A DNA stretch of 64,000 nt from Flavobacterium sp. N2270 (GCF_025947225.1 NZ_CP110005.1:2480001-2544000); one strand, 5' to 3'; numbered from the stretch's first letter, positions 44,754 to 53,486 are shown. Numbers and translations are program-made. Notes: a model not told the origin generated them from the sequence alone.

Positions 44754-46501
44754 TGATTGACTACGAATTACTTTTAAAAGAATTTGGAAAAATTGAAAAC
44801 TGTAAAAAAATAGAAAGTGAAGAGTTAAAAACACTTGGCTATAATCTTTCAAAAGACAGTATTGTTTGGGAAATTCAAACTGAATTAACATTTAATAATA
44901 AAAATATTAATGTTGTTTTCTATTTGAGTTTCCTCAACGATTTTCCTTTTGTAGTACCTAAAATCTTTATAAGTAAGGAAAACTATAATGATTTAAAATA
45001 TATTCCTCACATTAATCATGATTTAAGTATTTGTATTTTTGATGAAGGACTCAATTTAATTTTACCAAAAAATGATTTTGTAGGTCTTATTGAATTAATC
45101 ATTTCTAAGGCAAAAAAAATAATTCGTGATGCTGAAGATGTTGAGTATAAGAAAAACGAGTTTAAAAGAGAATTTAAAGCTTATTGGGTATTGAATTATT
45201 CTAAAAATGATATTACATCAAATTTAGGGTTTCACTCTATAAATGAGAATAGTGGCGAAGAAATAAAAGGCATAAAATTCACAAATAATTACTTGTCAAA
45301 TTATGAGTATTTCATCGGTAATAATGATGCCGATTTTAAGAAAATTAAAGAGTATGCAAAAGAACAAAAATGCAGCTTCAAAGAAGTTGGCATTTTGCTT
45401 ATTGAAAATGAATTCATTGAACCGCCTTTTGAATTAACTTTTGCAGACACATTAGCTATTTTAAAGAAAGACAATAACAACTACAATAAATTCAAAGAGT
45501 TATGCAGAAACAATGATTTTGATTGTGTTTTAGTGATTTTTATAAACAGTAATAATTCTTCTAATGAATATTATGGATGGACATATCAGAATGCAGAGAT
45601 ATTATCAAGAAAAAAAGGTGGAAGCAGGAATGTTTCTTCAAAAATAGATCATTTATCAAATCGAATTAATGAAAAAAAATATGCAACAAGATTAACATTT
45701 GATAATATTAGCATAAATAGATTGCAATTAAGAACAACTGGTTACACCGAAACGCAAAATAGTGTCGCAATAAGTGGTTTAGGTAGTGTCGGTTCAAATC
45801 TCGTTTTTTTTCTAAAGAACTTACCAATCAACAAATTCAATTTAATTGACAAGGAATCTCTATCTTCTGAAAACATTAAGAGACATCTATCCGGATTCTC
45901 ACTTTTAAAAAATAATAAAGTTGATGCCGTAAAGAATGATTTAAAAAACACCAATCCTTTAATCGAAGTCAAAACTAAAGTAAAATCGGTAACTGCAATT
46001 ATCCAAACTGAAACTGACTATATAAATGATTGTGATTTTCATATTGTAGCAATTGGAAAAACAATGATTGAAGAGTTTATACTTAATGCAGTAATTGAAG
46101 GTAAATTAATAAAACCAACATTCATTTTTTGGGTTGAACCTTTTTTAGCAAGTGGTCAAATGTTATTTATAATGCCTAATGATGCTGAAAGAGCTTTAGC
46201 ATTTATTAAAAAAGAAAATTATGATTATAGTGTTTTGTCGAATTCAGAAAATCAACAAGACAAAACATATTTGATTGAAGGAAGTTGTCAAACAGGTTAT
46301 TTTCCTTATTCGGCTTCATATTTAATTCAATTCCTTTCATCTATTTTCCCATATTTAAAAGAACATATTGCCAATAATGATAATGTTTCAAAGGTTTATT
46401 CTTGGATTGGAGATAAAGAACTATTAAAAAGTAAAGGATTAGTAATTACTGAATTTGGAACAAATAACAACTCATACAAACTAATAATAAATGATTTATG
46501 A
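44753..46501 (+). CDS. cap2: CBASS Cap2: E2-E1 ubiquitin-transfer-like protein
   Basis: 582 residues. The N-terminal E2-like domain (about 1-150) has a candidate catalytic Cys in INHDLSICIFDE. The C-terminal ThiF/E1 adenylation domain starts near residue 340 (ISGLGSVGSNLVFFLKNLPI, LIDKESLSSENIKRH), with a candidate E1 Cys in IEGSCQTGYFPYSAS. In type II CBASS Cap2 attaches the CD-NTase C-terminus to targets and primes it. Its neighbour order (CD-NTase remnant, cap2, cap3) is exactly that of type II CBASS. It overlaps the remnant by 1 base and cap3 by 4. Length is typical. Confidence 0.85.
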   Translation: MIDYELLLKEFGKIENCKKIESEELKTLGYNLSKDSIVWEIQTELTFNNKNINVVFYLSFLNDFPFVVPKIFISKENYNDLKYIPHINHDLSICIFDEGLNLILPKNDFVGLIELIISKAKKIIRDAEDVEYKKNEFKREFKAYWVLNYSKNDITSNLGFHSINENSGEEIKGIKFTNNYLSNYEYFIGNNDADFKKIKEYAKEQKCSFKEVGILLIENEFIEPPFELTFADTLAILKKDNNNYNKFKELCRNNDFDCVLVIFINSNNSSNEYYGWTYQNAEILSRKKGGSRNVSSKIDHLSNRINEKKYATRLTFDNISINRLQLRTTGYTETQNSVAISGLGSVGSNLVFFLKNLPINKFNLIDKESLSSENIKRHLSGFSLLKNNKVDAVKNDLKNTNPLIEVKTKVKSVTAIIQTETDYINDCDFHIVAIGKTMIEEFILNAVIEGKLIKPTFIFWVEPFLASGQMLFIMPNDAERALAFIKKENYDYSVLSNSENQQDKTYLIEGSCQTGYFPYSASYLIQFLSSIFPYLKEHIANNDNVSKVYSWIGDKELLKSKGLVITEFGTNNNSYKLIINDL

Positions 46502-46974
46502 TAGAATTTGAGTTAGGCTGTTTGTCGATCAAAATATCTGAAGAAGTATTCGAAAAAATGAAATCTTTTATTCAAGATGAAAACCACAAAGCAGAAGCTG
46601 GCGGAATTCTAATTGGTCATTATTTAGAAGATAATAATTATTCGATTACTGATGTTTCCTCACCTAGTGAATTTGACAAATCGAGTAGATTTAATTTTAC
46701 TAGATCTAAAAAGAATGCTCAAAAAATAATTAATAAAATTTTTAAAGATAGTAAAGGAAAGAAAATATATTTGGGAGAATGGCATACACATCCCGAAGAT
46801 TTTCCCACTCCTTCTGGTCTTGATAAAAAATCCATATTAGAACAAATTAGAGGCAATATTCTCAATTCTGAAATAATCTTTATGCTGATAATTGGTAGAA
46901 AAGGATTTTATATTTCATATGTTGAGAAAACAGGAATTAAGACTGAAAAAAATATTAAATTTGAGGAATTTTAA
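46498..46974 (+). CDS. cap3: CBASS Cap3: JAMM/MPN peptidase
   Basis: 158 residues. A complete JAMM zinc site is visible: Glu in HKAEAGGILIGHY, then EWHTHPEDFPTPSGLD giving H-x-H and the S-x-x-D. Cap3 is the isopeptidase that removes CD-NTase from its conjugates in type II CBASS. Start ATG overlaps the cap2 stop (ATGA at 46498). All catalytic residues are present, so selection appears to have kept it. Confidence 0.85.
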   Translation: MIEFELGCLSIKISEEVFEKMKSFIQDENHKAEAGGILIGHYLEDNNYSITDVSSPSEFDKSSRFNFTRSKKNAQKIINKIFKDSKGKKIYLGEWHTHPEDFPTPSGLDKKSILEQIRGNILNSEIIFMLIIGRKGFYISYVEKTGIKTEKNIKFEEF

Positions 46975-46979
46975 ACAAT

Positions 46980-47618
46980 TTGATTTTGAATTTTAAATAC
47001 TACAACACAAATCGATTAATAATATTTATACTGGTTTTATCAGTATTTTTTAATTATGTTTCAAAGTATATTGAAAGTATAATTATTAAATACAATCTAT
47101 TAAATGAAGCTTACAACTATATTGGCGTTTTTTCTACAATAGCATTAATAACATCAACTATAATTTTTATTGATTTAGTAGGATGGAAATTTAAAATCTT
47201 TAGTTGGCTCATTAATATTCCAAATTTAAACGGTAGATATACTGGAGAAGTAGTTTCTAGTTATCAGAGTTCAGGTGTTCCTGTTAAAAAAGTATGCGTT
47301 ATGGAGATTAAGCAAACAGCTTCAAAACTTCATATCTTCACTTATTTTGGAGATATAAATACAAATTTAAATTCATCAAGTTCATTTAGTGTTATTGAGC
47401 AAATCATACCCGAAAACAATAATACTTTTAGCATCTTTTATATATTCTCAAATGAAACAGCTCCATTATTCAATCTTAACAATCACGTTGGTACAGCCAA
47501 ACTAAAATATTACAAGGATATTTTGACATTAGAGGGAGAATACTACAACCAAAGAAATAACAACGGAACAATCAAGATACAGTTTACTCAAAAAAAAATG
47601 TTAGGGAGATTAATTTAA
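46980..47618 (+). CDS. Cap15-like 2TM beta-barrel effector
   Basis: 212 residues: two transmembrane helices (LIIFILVLSVFFNYV, about 13-27; YIGVFSTIALITSTIIFIDL, about 47-66) and then a beta-strand-rich domain opening with NLNGRYTGEVVSSYQ and continuing with VCVMEIKQTASKLHIFTYFG. Two helices plus a small barrel with the WxxNGxY.G signature match the 2TM-beta (Cap15) CBASS effector family, which disrupts the inner membrane when activated by a cyclic dinucleotide. The start is a TTG at 46980 (or TTG 46986); no ATG fits. Downstream placement of the effector is unusual. Confidence 0.7.
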   Translation: MILNFKYYNTNRLIIFILVLSVFFNYVSKYIESIIIKYNLLNEAYNYIGVFSTIALITSTIIFIDLVGWKFKIFSWLINIPNLNGRYTGEVVSSYQSSGVPVKKVCVMEIKQTASKLHIFTYFGDINTNLNSSSSFSVIEQIIPENNNTFSIFYIFSNETAPLFNLNNHVGTAKLKYYKDILTLEGEYYNQRNNNGTIKIQFTQKKMLGRLI

Positions 47619-47624
47619 ATCGTT

Positions 47625-48071
47625 ATGATAAAAAAAATAATAAAACTTTGTAATGATATAAATAAACTTAAAAGTAAAAACTTTGAAGGCATAGGTTTGG
47701 TAATATATTCAGATATTAAAGAGTTACCAATAGCACCTATGAATACAGAGAAAGCTATTTATGATTTACCAATAACTAGATATGATGATGTTTTAAAAAC
47801 ATTGATAGAAATTTCGTCATCAAATAGTGAATTCCAAGATGGTTTCCACTTATTATCGAAAGAATTAGAATTAACACATATTTCTCAATATTTCTCAACA
47901 CCCATAATTGAAAAAATAGTCGTAAAAAATACTTTTGGCAGTAGGTATAGAACTGCTCTGTATGGTTCATGTATACCAAATGTATTATTCACGGCAGTAA
48001 TAAGTAAAAACTACGGATTAATAATTTTTGAAAAAGGAAAAGAAATATATAAAGAAGATTTAATATGCTAA
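47625..48071 (+). CDS. DisA_N-like (diadenylate cyclase fold) protein
   Basis: 148 residues. The order DG-hydrophobic (DGFHLLSKELELTHISQYF) then GSRYRTALYGS then VLFTAVISKNYGLIIFEKG follows the DisA_N/DAC fold, in which DGA and RHR are the signature. Here these are DGF and RYR, so ATP binding may remain but catalysis is doubtful. It could be a divergent cyclase or one of the DAC-like sensor domains known from conflict systems. It is 6 bases after the Cap15-like gene and overlaps the AlbA_2 gene by 7, so it belongs to the defence operon. Confidence 0.6.
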   Translation: MIKKIIKLCNDINKLKSKNFEGIGLVIYSDIKELPIAPMNTEKAIYDLPITRYDDVLKTLIEISSSNSEFQDGFHLLSKELELTHISQYFSTPIIEKIVVKNTFGSRYRTALYGSCIPNVLFTAVISKNYGLIIFEKGKEIYKEDLIC

Positions 48072-49444
48072 ACCCAACCCAAATAAAATCAATAGCTGCT
48101 GCTGGAGAAGGTTATAATGCCGAATTCAAAGTCAGTATTCCAAGTAATGTAAAAGGTATTACAGAAGAAGTATGTGCTTTTGCTAATGCTTCAGGAGGTG
48201 TTGTTTTAATTGGTGTGGATGATGCAAATAACATAAAAGGAATAACTATTGACAATAGTAAACGTTCAGCTTTACAAAATTCTATAAATGAAATCTCACC
48301 TTCTTTAAAATGTGAATTCTATAGTGTTAAGGTTGATGGTTTGAATGTAGCAGTTATCGAAGTGCCATCAGGTCAAAACAAACCTTACGTTTTATCAGGT
48401 GCAATTTACGTTCGTCAAGGTCCAAATTCACAAAAACTTACATCAGTTGAAGAGATGAGAGACTTTTTTCAACAATCTGACAAAATATATTTTGACGACG
48501 CTTCTTGTATAGATGCTAATAAAGAAAAAGACATATCTGAAGAAAATATCAAAACATTTAGATTCGAAGCAGGTTTAGTCAATGCAACTTCAGACGAGCA
48601 ATTATTTACAAACTTAAAATTAATTGCAAGCGATGGCCATTTAAAAAACGGAACAGTTTTATTTTTCGGAAACAATCCAGAACAGTTTTTTGAAAAAGCA
48701 GTTATTCGTTGTGTGGTATTTGATGGTATTGATAAAAGATATATTATTGACGACAAGGTAATGTCCGGAACATTATATCAGCAATACCAACAAAGTATGA
48801 TTTGGTTAAAATCAAAGTTAGATGTTAGATATGAAATAGAAAACGAAGGAGGTAATCCAAGAAAAGAATTATGGGAAATTCCAGAAATAGCTTTTAAAGA
48901 AATAATTATAAATTCATTAGCACACCGCGATTATTACGATAAAGGAGCTAGAATAACAATCGAAGTTTTTGATGATCGTGTTGAAATATCCAATCCTGGT
49001 GGTTTAATAAGTGCTGTTCCAAAAAATGAATTTGGTAAAAGAAGTGCTAGTAGAAATCCACTAATTTTTGGTTTATTCGAAAGAATGCGTTTAGTAGAAC
49101 AAATAGGTTCAGGTATTGCTCGTATTCGTGATGTAATGAATGATGAAGGATTAACTCCTCCTGAATTTAGCATTGATGGAATGTTTACGGTTACATTAAG
49201 AAGACCATTCGATTTCAATAAGTGGGTAGAAAAGTGGGTAGAAAAGCTAACTGAAAATAGAGTTGATATTCTAAAAAATATTCATAAAAACAGTAAAATC
49301 ACCATTCGTGAGTTATCAGAAAATATTGGCTTAAGTCTTTCTGCTATTGACAAAAACTTACTTTTCTTAAAAGATTTAGGCATACTAGAAAGAATGAAAG
49401 GTGCTAAAGGTGGTTACTGGGTTATTCATTTTAAATTACCATAA
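48065..49444 (+). CDS. AlbA_2 / HATPase_c_4 regulator-like protein
   Basis: 459 residues. An N-terminal Schlafen-type AlbA_2 domain (about 1-130; GEGYNAEFKVS, EEVCAFANASGGVVLIGVDD, SGAIYVRQGPNS), a GHKL-like ATPase C-terminal module (KEIIINSLAHRDYYDKGARI, VEISNPGGLI, IGSGIARIRDVM) and a terminal winged helix (ITIRELSENIGLSLSAIDKN). Such proteins bind nucleic acid and regulate or execute defence responses. KWVEKWVEK near residue 390 comes from a tandem 15-base repeat (49221-49250). It is the last gene of the CBASS-like operon. Confidence 0.8.
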   Translation: MLNPTQIKSIAAAGEGYNAEFKVSIPSNVKGITEEVCAFANASGGVVLIGVDDANNIKGITIDNSKRSALQNSINEISPSLKCEFYSVKVDGLNVAVIEVPSGQNKPYVLSGAIYVRQGPNSQKLTSVEEMRDFFQQSDKIYFDDASCIDANKEKDISEENIKTFRFEAGLVNATSDEQLFTNLKLIASDGHLKNGTVLFFGNNPEQFFEKAVIRCVVFDGIDKRYIIDDKVMSGTLYQQYQQSMIWLKSKLDVRYEIENEGGNPRKELWEIPEIAFKEIIINSLAHRDYYDKGARITIEVFDDRVEISNPGGLISAVPKNEFGKRSASRNPLIFGLFERMRLVEQIGSGIARIRDVMNDEGLTPPEFSIDGMFTVTLRRPFDFNKWVEKWVEKLTENRVDILKNIHKNSKITIRELSENIGLSLSAIDKNLLFLKDLGILERMKGAKGGYWVIHFKLP

Positions 49445-49470
49445 GTGGGTAGAAAAGGTGGGTAGAAAAC
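49221..49470 (+). repeat. GTGGGTAGAAAA repeats in and after the AlbA_2 gene
   Basis: AAGTGGGTAGAAAAGTGGGT is a tandem pair inside the gene (49221-49250). A second tandem pair (AAGTGGGTAGAAAAGGTGGG) begins right at the stop codon (49443-49470). The frame-compatible copy encodes KWVEK twice. Confidence 0.75.
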
Positions 49471-50504
49471 GTTCAATTAAATGAATTAAAATTTCATTCC
49501 AATTGCCACTCCTTGCCAACGCTCCTAAAAAAATTACTGTCATGGTTTTTGTCCCAACACACATCAAGCACTTTGCCTGTTGGCTAAAACGTTTTGTTTA
49601 ATAATGAAAATCCAAAAAGCCATCAGTCAAAGAGCTTGCCCAACACTCAAAACAAAAACGCGTACGCTACGCAACTCATGCCAATATTTTTTTTTCCAAG
49701 CTTAGTTACATAATGTGGCATTATAATCCCTTCGGGCAAGGGGTAGCCCCATTATAATAACATTATGTAAAAAAGCCGCACACCCCACGCTCTTGCTTTT
49801 GTGCGTGCAACATTTCCACAACAACCCAATTCATAATTCATAATTCTCCATTCATAATTACTTTCTGGCACCCACAAAATCAAAAAGAGCCAGCAAGAGT
49901 GTGTTTTTTCATTTGCCAGTAACCACAAACTCCATTGCTTTCACGCTGGCCAGATGCCTTAACCTTTTCCAAAAGAGCTATTCACCAATCACTAGTTACT
50001 AATCACTCACAAAAAGGCATCTATCCATCATAAAATCAATCACAAAATTCCAATAAACAACTAAAAAATAACACACTTGCCTGCGCTACTGCCCCATCGC
50101 ACTAGGTAAGTGTTTGCAGTTTGCTTGCAGCAAACACATATATTTATGTTAAGAAGTAGAATCAGAATCCAAAAAAAATAAATAAAAAAAAGGAAGCAAA
50201 GATAAGTTCCAGGTATTCAAAAAAGCAAGTTCAAGCCTTTCAGGTTTCGGATAAAATCTCCACCCATATTATTTCAATTAACGCATTGCACTGAGTACTA
50301 AAAACTGTCTACTGAACACTTCCTTGTTAGGTAGTATTTTATCCAAAAAACTTGCTTTTTTGAAACCTTCCACTTGGAAATACGGCTTTCTTTTTTTTCT
50401 TTTTTTCTTTTGAAATTATATATGTGTGCCGAGCGTAGCGAGGTACTCATGCATTTAAAATGAAATAAAGACCGAAGAGAAGCTAATCTTTAAAATCGGA
50501 AGCT
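49471..50504. other. One-kilobase gene-free region of the island tail
   Basis: No plausible ORF. It contains a nested inverted repeat (49706-49770), many short direct repeats, a segment rich in TCATAATTCATAATTCTCC-like repeats (about 49830-49860) and long T/A runs near 50160 and 50390. Base composition is higher in C and A than in the neighbouring genes. It may be a transfer or replication origin region of the element; no relaxase is present in the window to test this. Confidence 0.5.
49706..49770. repeat. Nested inverted repeat (potential cruciform)
   Basis: TTACATAATG (49706-49715) pairs perfectly with CATTATGTAA (49761-49770). An inner ATTATAAT pair and a central CCTTCGGGCAAGGGG hairpin add to a long secondary structure. 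There is no T run of terminator type and no adjacent gene end. Confidence 0.7.
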
Positions 50505-50927
50505 ATGCTAAACTTTATCATTAAAACCCACAAGAAGGACACAATTTACGCACAACCACATCTATTTATTCTAAATAAAGGAATGAATAGCGGAAAACCT
50601 CAAAAAGAACCATTCACAAACAGCTTTGTCATTATTTTTAAAAGCGAAGAAGATGTAGAAAATATCTATTTCATTGCTTACAGTCTTTGGAAAACTAATT
50701 TTTGGCAGCAACATTTGGTTGGCTCTGTAATTCCATTTTTAAGATTACCAGATTTTAAAAAAGAATTTTTCCCTAAATCTAAAGCATTAATGGAAGAACA
50801 CGAAGAGCATGTAAAGCACGTTGCAGCGTTGAAAATTCTAGAGGAAAAAGAAAATCAATTTCATCAAAACATTAACCTTATTAACGATATGCGTAGAGTG
50901 ATTTTACACCGCTATTGCAATAAATAA
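50505..50927 (+). CDS. DUF6943-like island protein
   Basis: 140 residues, soluble. The segments IIKTHKKDTIYAQPHLFILN, KGMNSGKPQKEPFTNSFVII and WKTNFWQQHLVGSVIPFLRL match a small family common in flavobacterial mobile elements (DUF6943, from memory). Function unknown. It is followed 29 bases later by another small protein on the same strand, suggesting a two-gene unit. Confidence 0.6.
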   Translation: MLNFIIKTHKKDTIYAQPHLFILNKGMNSGKPQKEPFTNSFVIIFKSEEDVENIYFIAYSLWKTNFWQQHLVGSVIPFLRLPDFKKEFFPKSKALMEEHEEHVKHVAALKILEEKENQFHQNINLINDMRRVILHRYCNK

Positions 50928-50956
50928 TCTTTTTGCTAACCTTTAAAATTACGGAT

Positions 50957-51136
50957 ATGAGCATTTTTTTATTATTCCAAACAGATAATTGGAAATCAAA
51001 AGCTTCAAGAGTGTTTTTTGGTGCTTTTGATAGCAGGAACAAAGCCATTGATTTTGCAAAGTATAATAAATTGTTTTGCAATACTGCCGAAGTGGTAGTT
51101 GTTGAGGTAGTCCTCAATCAATTTGGAGAAGTCTAA
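50957..51136 (+). CDS. Small hypothetical protein
   Basis: 59 residues from ATG 50957 (MSIFLLFQTDNWKSKASRVF); the longer frame begins at a TTG and is less likely. The pattern (FGAFDSRNKAIDFAKYNKL...VVVVEVVLNQFGEV) resembles small mobile-element proteins downstream of DUF6943-type genes. Function unknown. Confidence 0.5.
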   Translation: MSIFLLFQTDNWKSKASRVFFGAFDSRNKAIDFAKYNKLFCNTAEVVVVEVVLNQFGEV

Positions 51137-51139
51137 CAA

Positions 51140-51172
51140 AAAAAGCCAGGTCTCACGACTTGGCTTCATTTT
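51140..51172. terminator. Hairpin between convergent small genes
   Basis: AAAAAAGCCAGGTC and GACTTGGCTTCATTTT form an imperfect stem with CGT at the tip, just past the stop at 51136. Confidence 0.5.
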
Positions 51173-51207
51173 GTTTAACCCAAAGGTCACCACAACAAAG
51201 ATTAAAC

Positions 51208-51384
51208 TTATTTTTTGTGCTTCTTTTGCAAACTCTTGAGCAGTAACGAAATCATAAAACTAACAATGGCACCAATGCTAGCCAACAATATAGTTTTAAT
51301 AATATCTTCAGATACAATATTCGGTACCATGCTCAATAATGTGCCACTTATTGTTCCAATAGATGTACTATTATTTATTTCCAT
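51208..51384 (-). CDS. Small single-helix membrane protein, holin-like
   Basis: 58 residues from ATG 51384 (MEINNSTSIGTISGTLLSMV). A C-terminal hydrophobic helix (TILLASIGAIVSFMISLLL) is followed by KSLQKKHKK, a basic tail. Size and layout resemble small holin-like proteins of phage-derived elements. It overlaps the next upstream gene (51371-51622) by 14 bases. Function inferred only by shape. Confidence 0.45.
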   Translation of the reverse strand: MEINNSTSIGTISGTLLSMVPNIVSEDIIKTILLASIGAIVSFMISLLLKSLQKKHKK

Positions 51385-51622
51385 CGTTGTCATCCTGAGC
51401 TTGTCGAAGGGCATCATCATCTGTAGTGGTCAATTGACTTGCAGCTGTCAAAACACCTCCAGCTACAGCAACATAACCACCGATAGTAATAACTATCGTA
51501 GGTAAAGCTACTGGAGCTGCTAAAATTGTTCCACCAACGGCAGCTAAAGTCAAACCAATATTTCGAAGCACTTTAAAAAATTTTGGTGTAGGAGCTGTCG
51601 CTCTTCTAATTATTTTTTTCAT
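51371..51622 (-). CDS. Small membrane protein
   Basis: 83 residues from ATG 51622 (MKKIIRRATAPTPKFFKVLR). Two hydrophobic stretches (IGLTLAAVGGTILAAPVALP; IVITIGGYVAVAGGVLTAAS) form a helical hairpin, then an acidic tail. The coding end runs through a TGAGCTTGTCGAAGG dispersed repeat, which adds the ALRQAQDDN residues. It is part of a minus-strand operon with the DUF5675-like gene. Confidence 0.5.
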   Translation of the reverse strand: MKKIIRRATAPTPKFFKVLRNIGLTLAAVGGTILAAPVALPTIVITIGGYVAVAGGVLTAASQLTTTDDDALRQAQDDNDGNK

Positions 51623-51632
51623 AATCTTTAAA

Positions 51633-52028
51633 TTAAGATTGTACAATCAATTCAATACTTTCTTTATTGTCCAAAGCTTTGTAAACAAAGTCTTTTAGCT
51701 TCGCAAAAGCTTTTCTCGACATTAGTCCTAATCCTGGACCAGAAAGTTTTGTTACGGGAGCAATACAGCCATTCAATTCTTTTAAAGCATTATTAGCAGG
51801 ATGAAATAAAATTAAACTTCTATTTTCTACATCAATAACTTCTAAATGCCATTTGAATTTAGCACTATACCGCTTTCTAATAAAATATTTCCCTTCCGGA
51901 ATGCAGGAGACTCTCTTTTCATTATCCTTCCAAGGTAATTCAATCGTATAACAAATAAATTTACCTTCACATTCGAGTTTACCGTTTGTTCCGTCAGGGA
52001 AATAAGTTCTAGTTAAAAATAAAACCAT
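51633..52028 (-). CDS. DUF5675-family protein
   Basis: 131 residues. The pattern GKLECEGKFICYTIELPWKD, SCIPEGKYFIRKRYS, LILFHPANNALKELNGCIAP matches the DUF5675 family, found in prophages and mobile islands and possibly a peptidoglycan-active fold, because a conserved His and Cys pair (FHPAN...GCI) resembles L,D-transpeptidase-like sites. No signal peptide. The ATG at 52028 follows a TGAGCTTGTCGAAG repeat. Confidence 0.65.
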   Translation of the reverse strand: MVLFLTRTYFPDGTNGKLECEGKFICYTIELPWKDNEKRVSCIPEGKYFIRKRYSAKFKWHLEVIDVENRSLILFHPANNALKELNGCIAPVTKLSGPGLGLMSRKAFAKLKDFVYKALDNKESIELIVQS

Positions 52029-52037
52029 TTTTTAACC

Positions 52038-52062
52038 TTTTTTGTCACACTGAGCTTGTCGA
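52038..52062. repeat. Dispersed flavobacterial repeat
   Basis: CACACTGAGCTTGTCGAAGT: a copy of the TGAGCTTG(T/A)CGAAG motif also found at 51396-51413 and, as CCTGAGC(C/T)TGACGAAGGG, in most RHS spacers. Confidence 0.6.
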
Positions 52063-52079
52063 AGTGCTGTCGATGTCCA

Positions 52080-52838
52080 TTACACACCACCATCCACTTT
52101 AGCAAGTGATAACGGATTAAACGCACCATTTTTCAACGGATACATTTGCCCATTAATTTCTTGATAAAATTCAACTCCAACAGCCAAAAACAATGGTTTC
52201 GTACTTGCAGGAGTAACAGCATTTACTTGGTTTATTGCAGTTGTAGCTGTATTGTCCCAAGGTAAAATGGCCGTTTCAGAACTAGTAACCACAAAAGTTT
52301 CCGTTTCAAAATCAACTTCTGCACCTCCAGAAATAATTTTAAAATGCGTGGTTCCACTAGGAGCTGCAATCATATTCGCAGGAATAAAGGACGCTAAATC
52401 CACAGAAATCTCACCAGCTACTCGGTCAATAGTCGCTACAAACGGAGCAAACAAAGAAGTTCCAAGTTTACCACGAATATTGAATTCAAAACCAAATAGC
52501 AATTCAGCTTCACCATCAATAACGTTTCTTAAACCTCTCTCACTTACCAAATCCGCTTGAATAACTTTCACCATTCTTTGTGTCAAACGACTCACCATTC
52601 TACCATCCGCAGAGTTCAATAGCAATGGTCTAAAAGCTGTTCTTAAAAGCTTTCCTGCTTTTCCAGCTCTCCCAAACTCCGAACCATTCTCACGTGTTCT
52701 TTGAAAAGCAGGATCACTCGCAATTCTACTTGCATCAATTCCACCTTTCTCACGAGCCAAATGTCCGTCTTGGGTTTTGTAAAAAGTAATATCTCCAATA
52801 GTACCTTTTAATTTAATTATGCCTTTCTGTCTAGCCAT
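52080..52838 (-). CDS. Conserved hypothetical island protein
   Basis: 252 residues. MARQKGIIKLKGTIGDITFY and DGHLAREKGGIDASRI at the N-terminus, and a beta-rich C-terminal part (HFKIISGGAEVDFETETFVV). I have seen this family in Bacteroidota islands and prophage-like regions, but no function is known to me. It begins the minus-strand run of small element genes. Confidence 0.6.
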   Translation of the reverse strand: MARQKGIIKLKGTIGDITFYKTQDGHLAREKGGIDASRIASDPAFQRTRENGSEFGRAGKAGKLLRTAFRPLLLNSADGRMVSRLTQRMVKVIQADLVSERGLRNVIDGEAELLFGFEFNIRGKLGTSLFAPFVATIDRVAGEISVDLASFIPANMIAAPSGTTHFKIISGGAEVDFETETFVVTSSETAILPWDNTATTAINQVNAVTPASTKPLFLAVGVEFYQEINGQMYPLKNGAFNPLSLAKVDGGV

Positions 52839-53113
52839 AACTTCAAAATTTAATTAAACAATCAGTTAAAAACTCATTCAATCATCATCACGTTGCAACA
52901 TTTTTAGATTGATTTAAAAACAAATTTGAATAAAATTTAAAAGCAAAAACTTACTGTCTATGCAATATGTCATTTAATGAAATAAATGTCATTAAAAGTC
53001 CTTCTAGTTTTTTAAAAATTAAAGAATAACCACTTAAAACCGATTGAAAAAAACATTAATTTTAGCTGTATTAACAAAGTATGGCATAGCCTAGTCAAAA
53101 GTATAGATAGAGT
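52839..53113. other. Gene-free interval
   Basis: About 275 AT-rich bases between divergent genes. No ORF, RNA or clear repeat is visible; it presumably holds the promoters of both neighbours. Confidence 0.5.
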
Positions 53114-53314
53114 ATGAAAATGAAAGTAAAAAGAATATGCATTTATCCAAAGGATATACAACGCATTACAGGAAAGAGTTATCGACAAAGCATTAGATTA
53201 TTGGATAATCTAAAAAGAGACTTTAATAAGCCTAAAAGCAGCCTTATTAGCGTCATAGAATTCTGTGAGTATACTGGATTGAAAATTGAGCATGTAGAGC
53301 CTCATATAATTTAA
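53114..53314 (+). CDS. Small DNA-binding-like protein
   Basis: 66 residues, basic. IYPKDIQRITGKSYRQSIRL looks like a helix-turn-helix, followed by VIEFCEYTGLKIEHVEPHII. This short protein is a recurrent flavobacterial accessory gene. It is the last gene before the right att site and might regulate or assist excision; that is inference. Confidence 0.55.
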   Translation: MKMKVKRICIYPKDIQRITGKSYRQSIRLLDNLKRDFNKPKSSLISVIEFCEYTGLKIEHVEPHII

Positions 53315-53418
53315 TAACTTGTTTAAAAATTAAACTATTTACTTTTAATTCTGATATATAATTCGTAAATTTATCTCATATGATTTAAGTCAATTTGAAT
53401 ACTGTAATGAGGTGGTAA

Positions 53419-53437
53419 AATCGGTTACCCTAAAAAA
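53419..53437 (+). repeat. Right-end copy of the island arm repeat
   Basis: AATCGGTTACCCTAAAAAA matches 2504-2522 exactly and in the same orientation. It lies 50 bases inside the right att repeat. Confidence 0.6.
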
Positions 53438-53486
53438 AGAACCTTTGTAAAGCCTTATAAAATATGGACAAATTAGAGTAGACATG

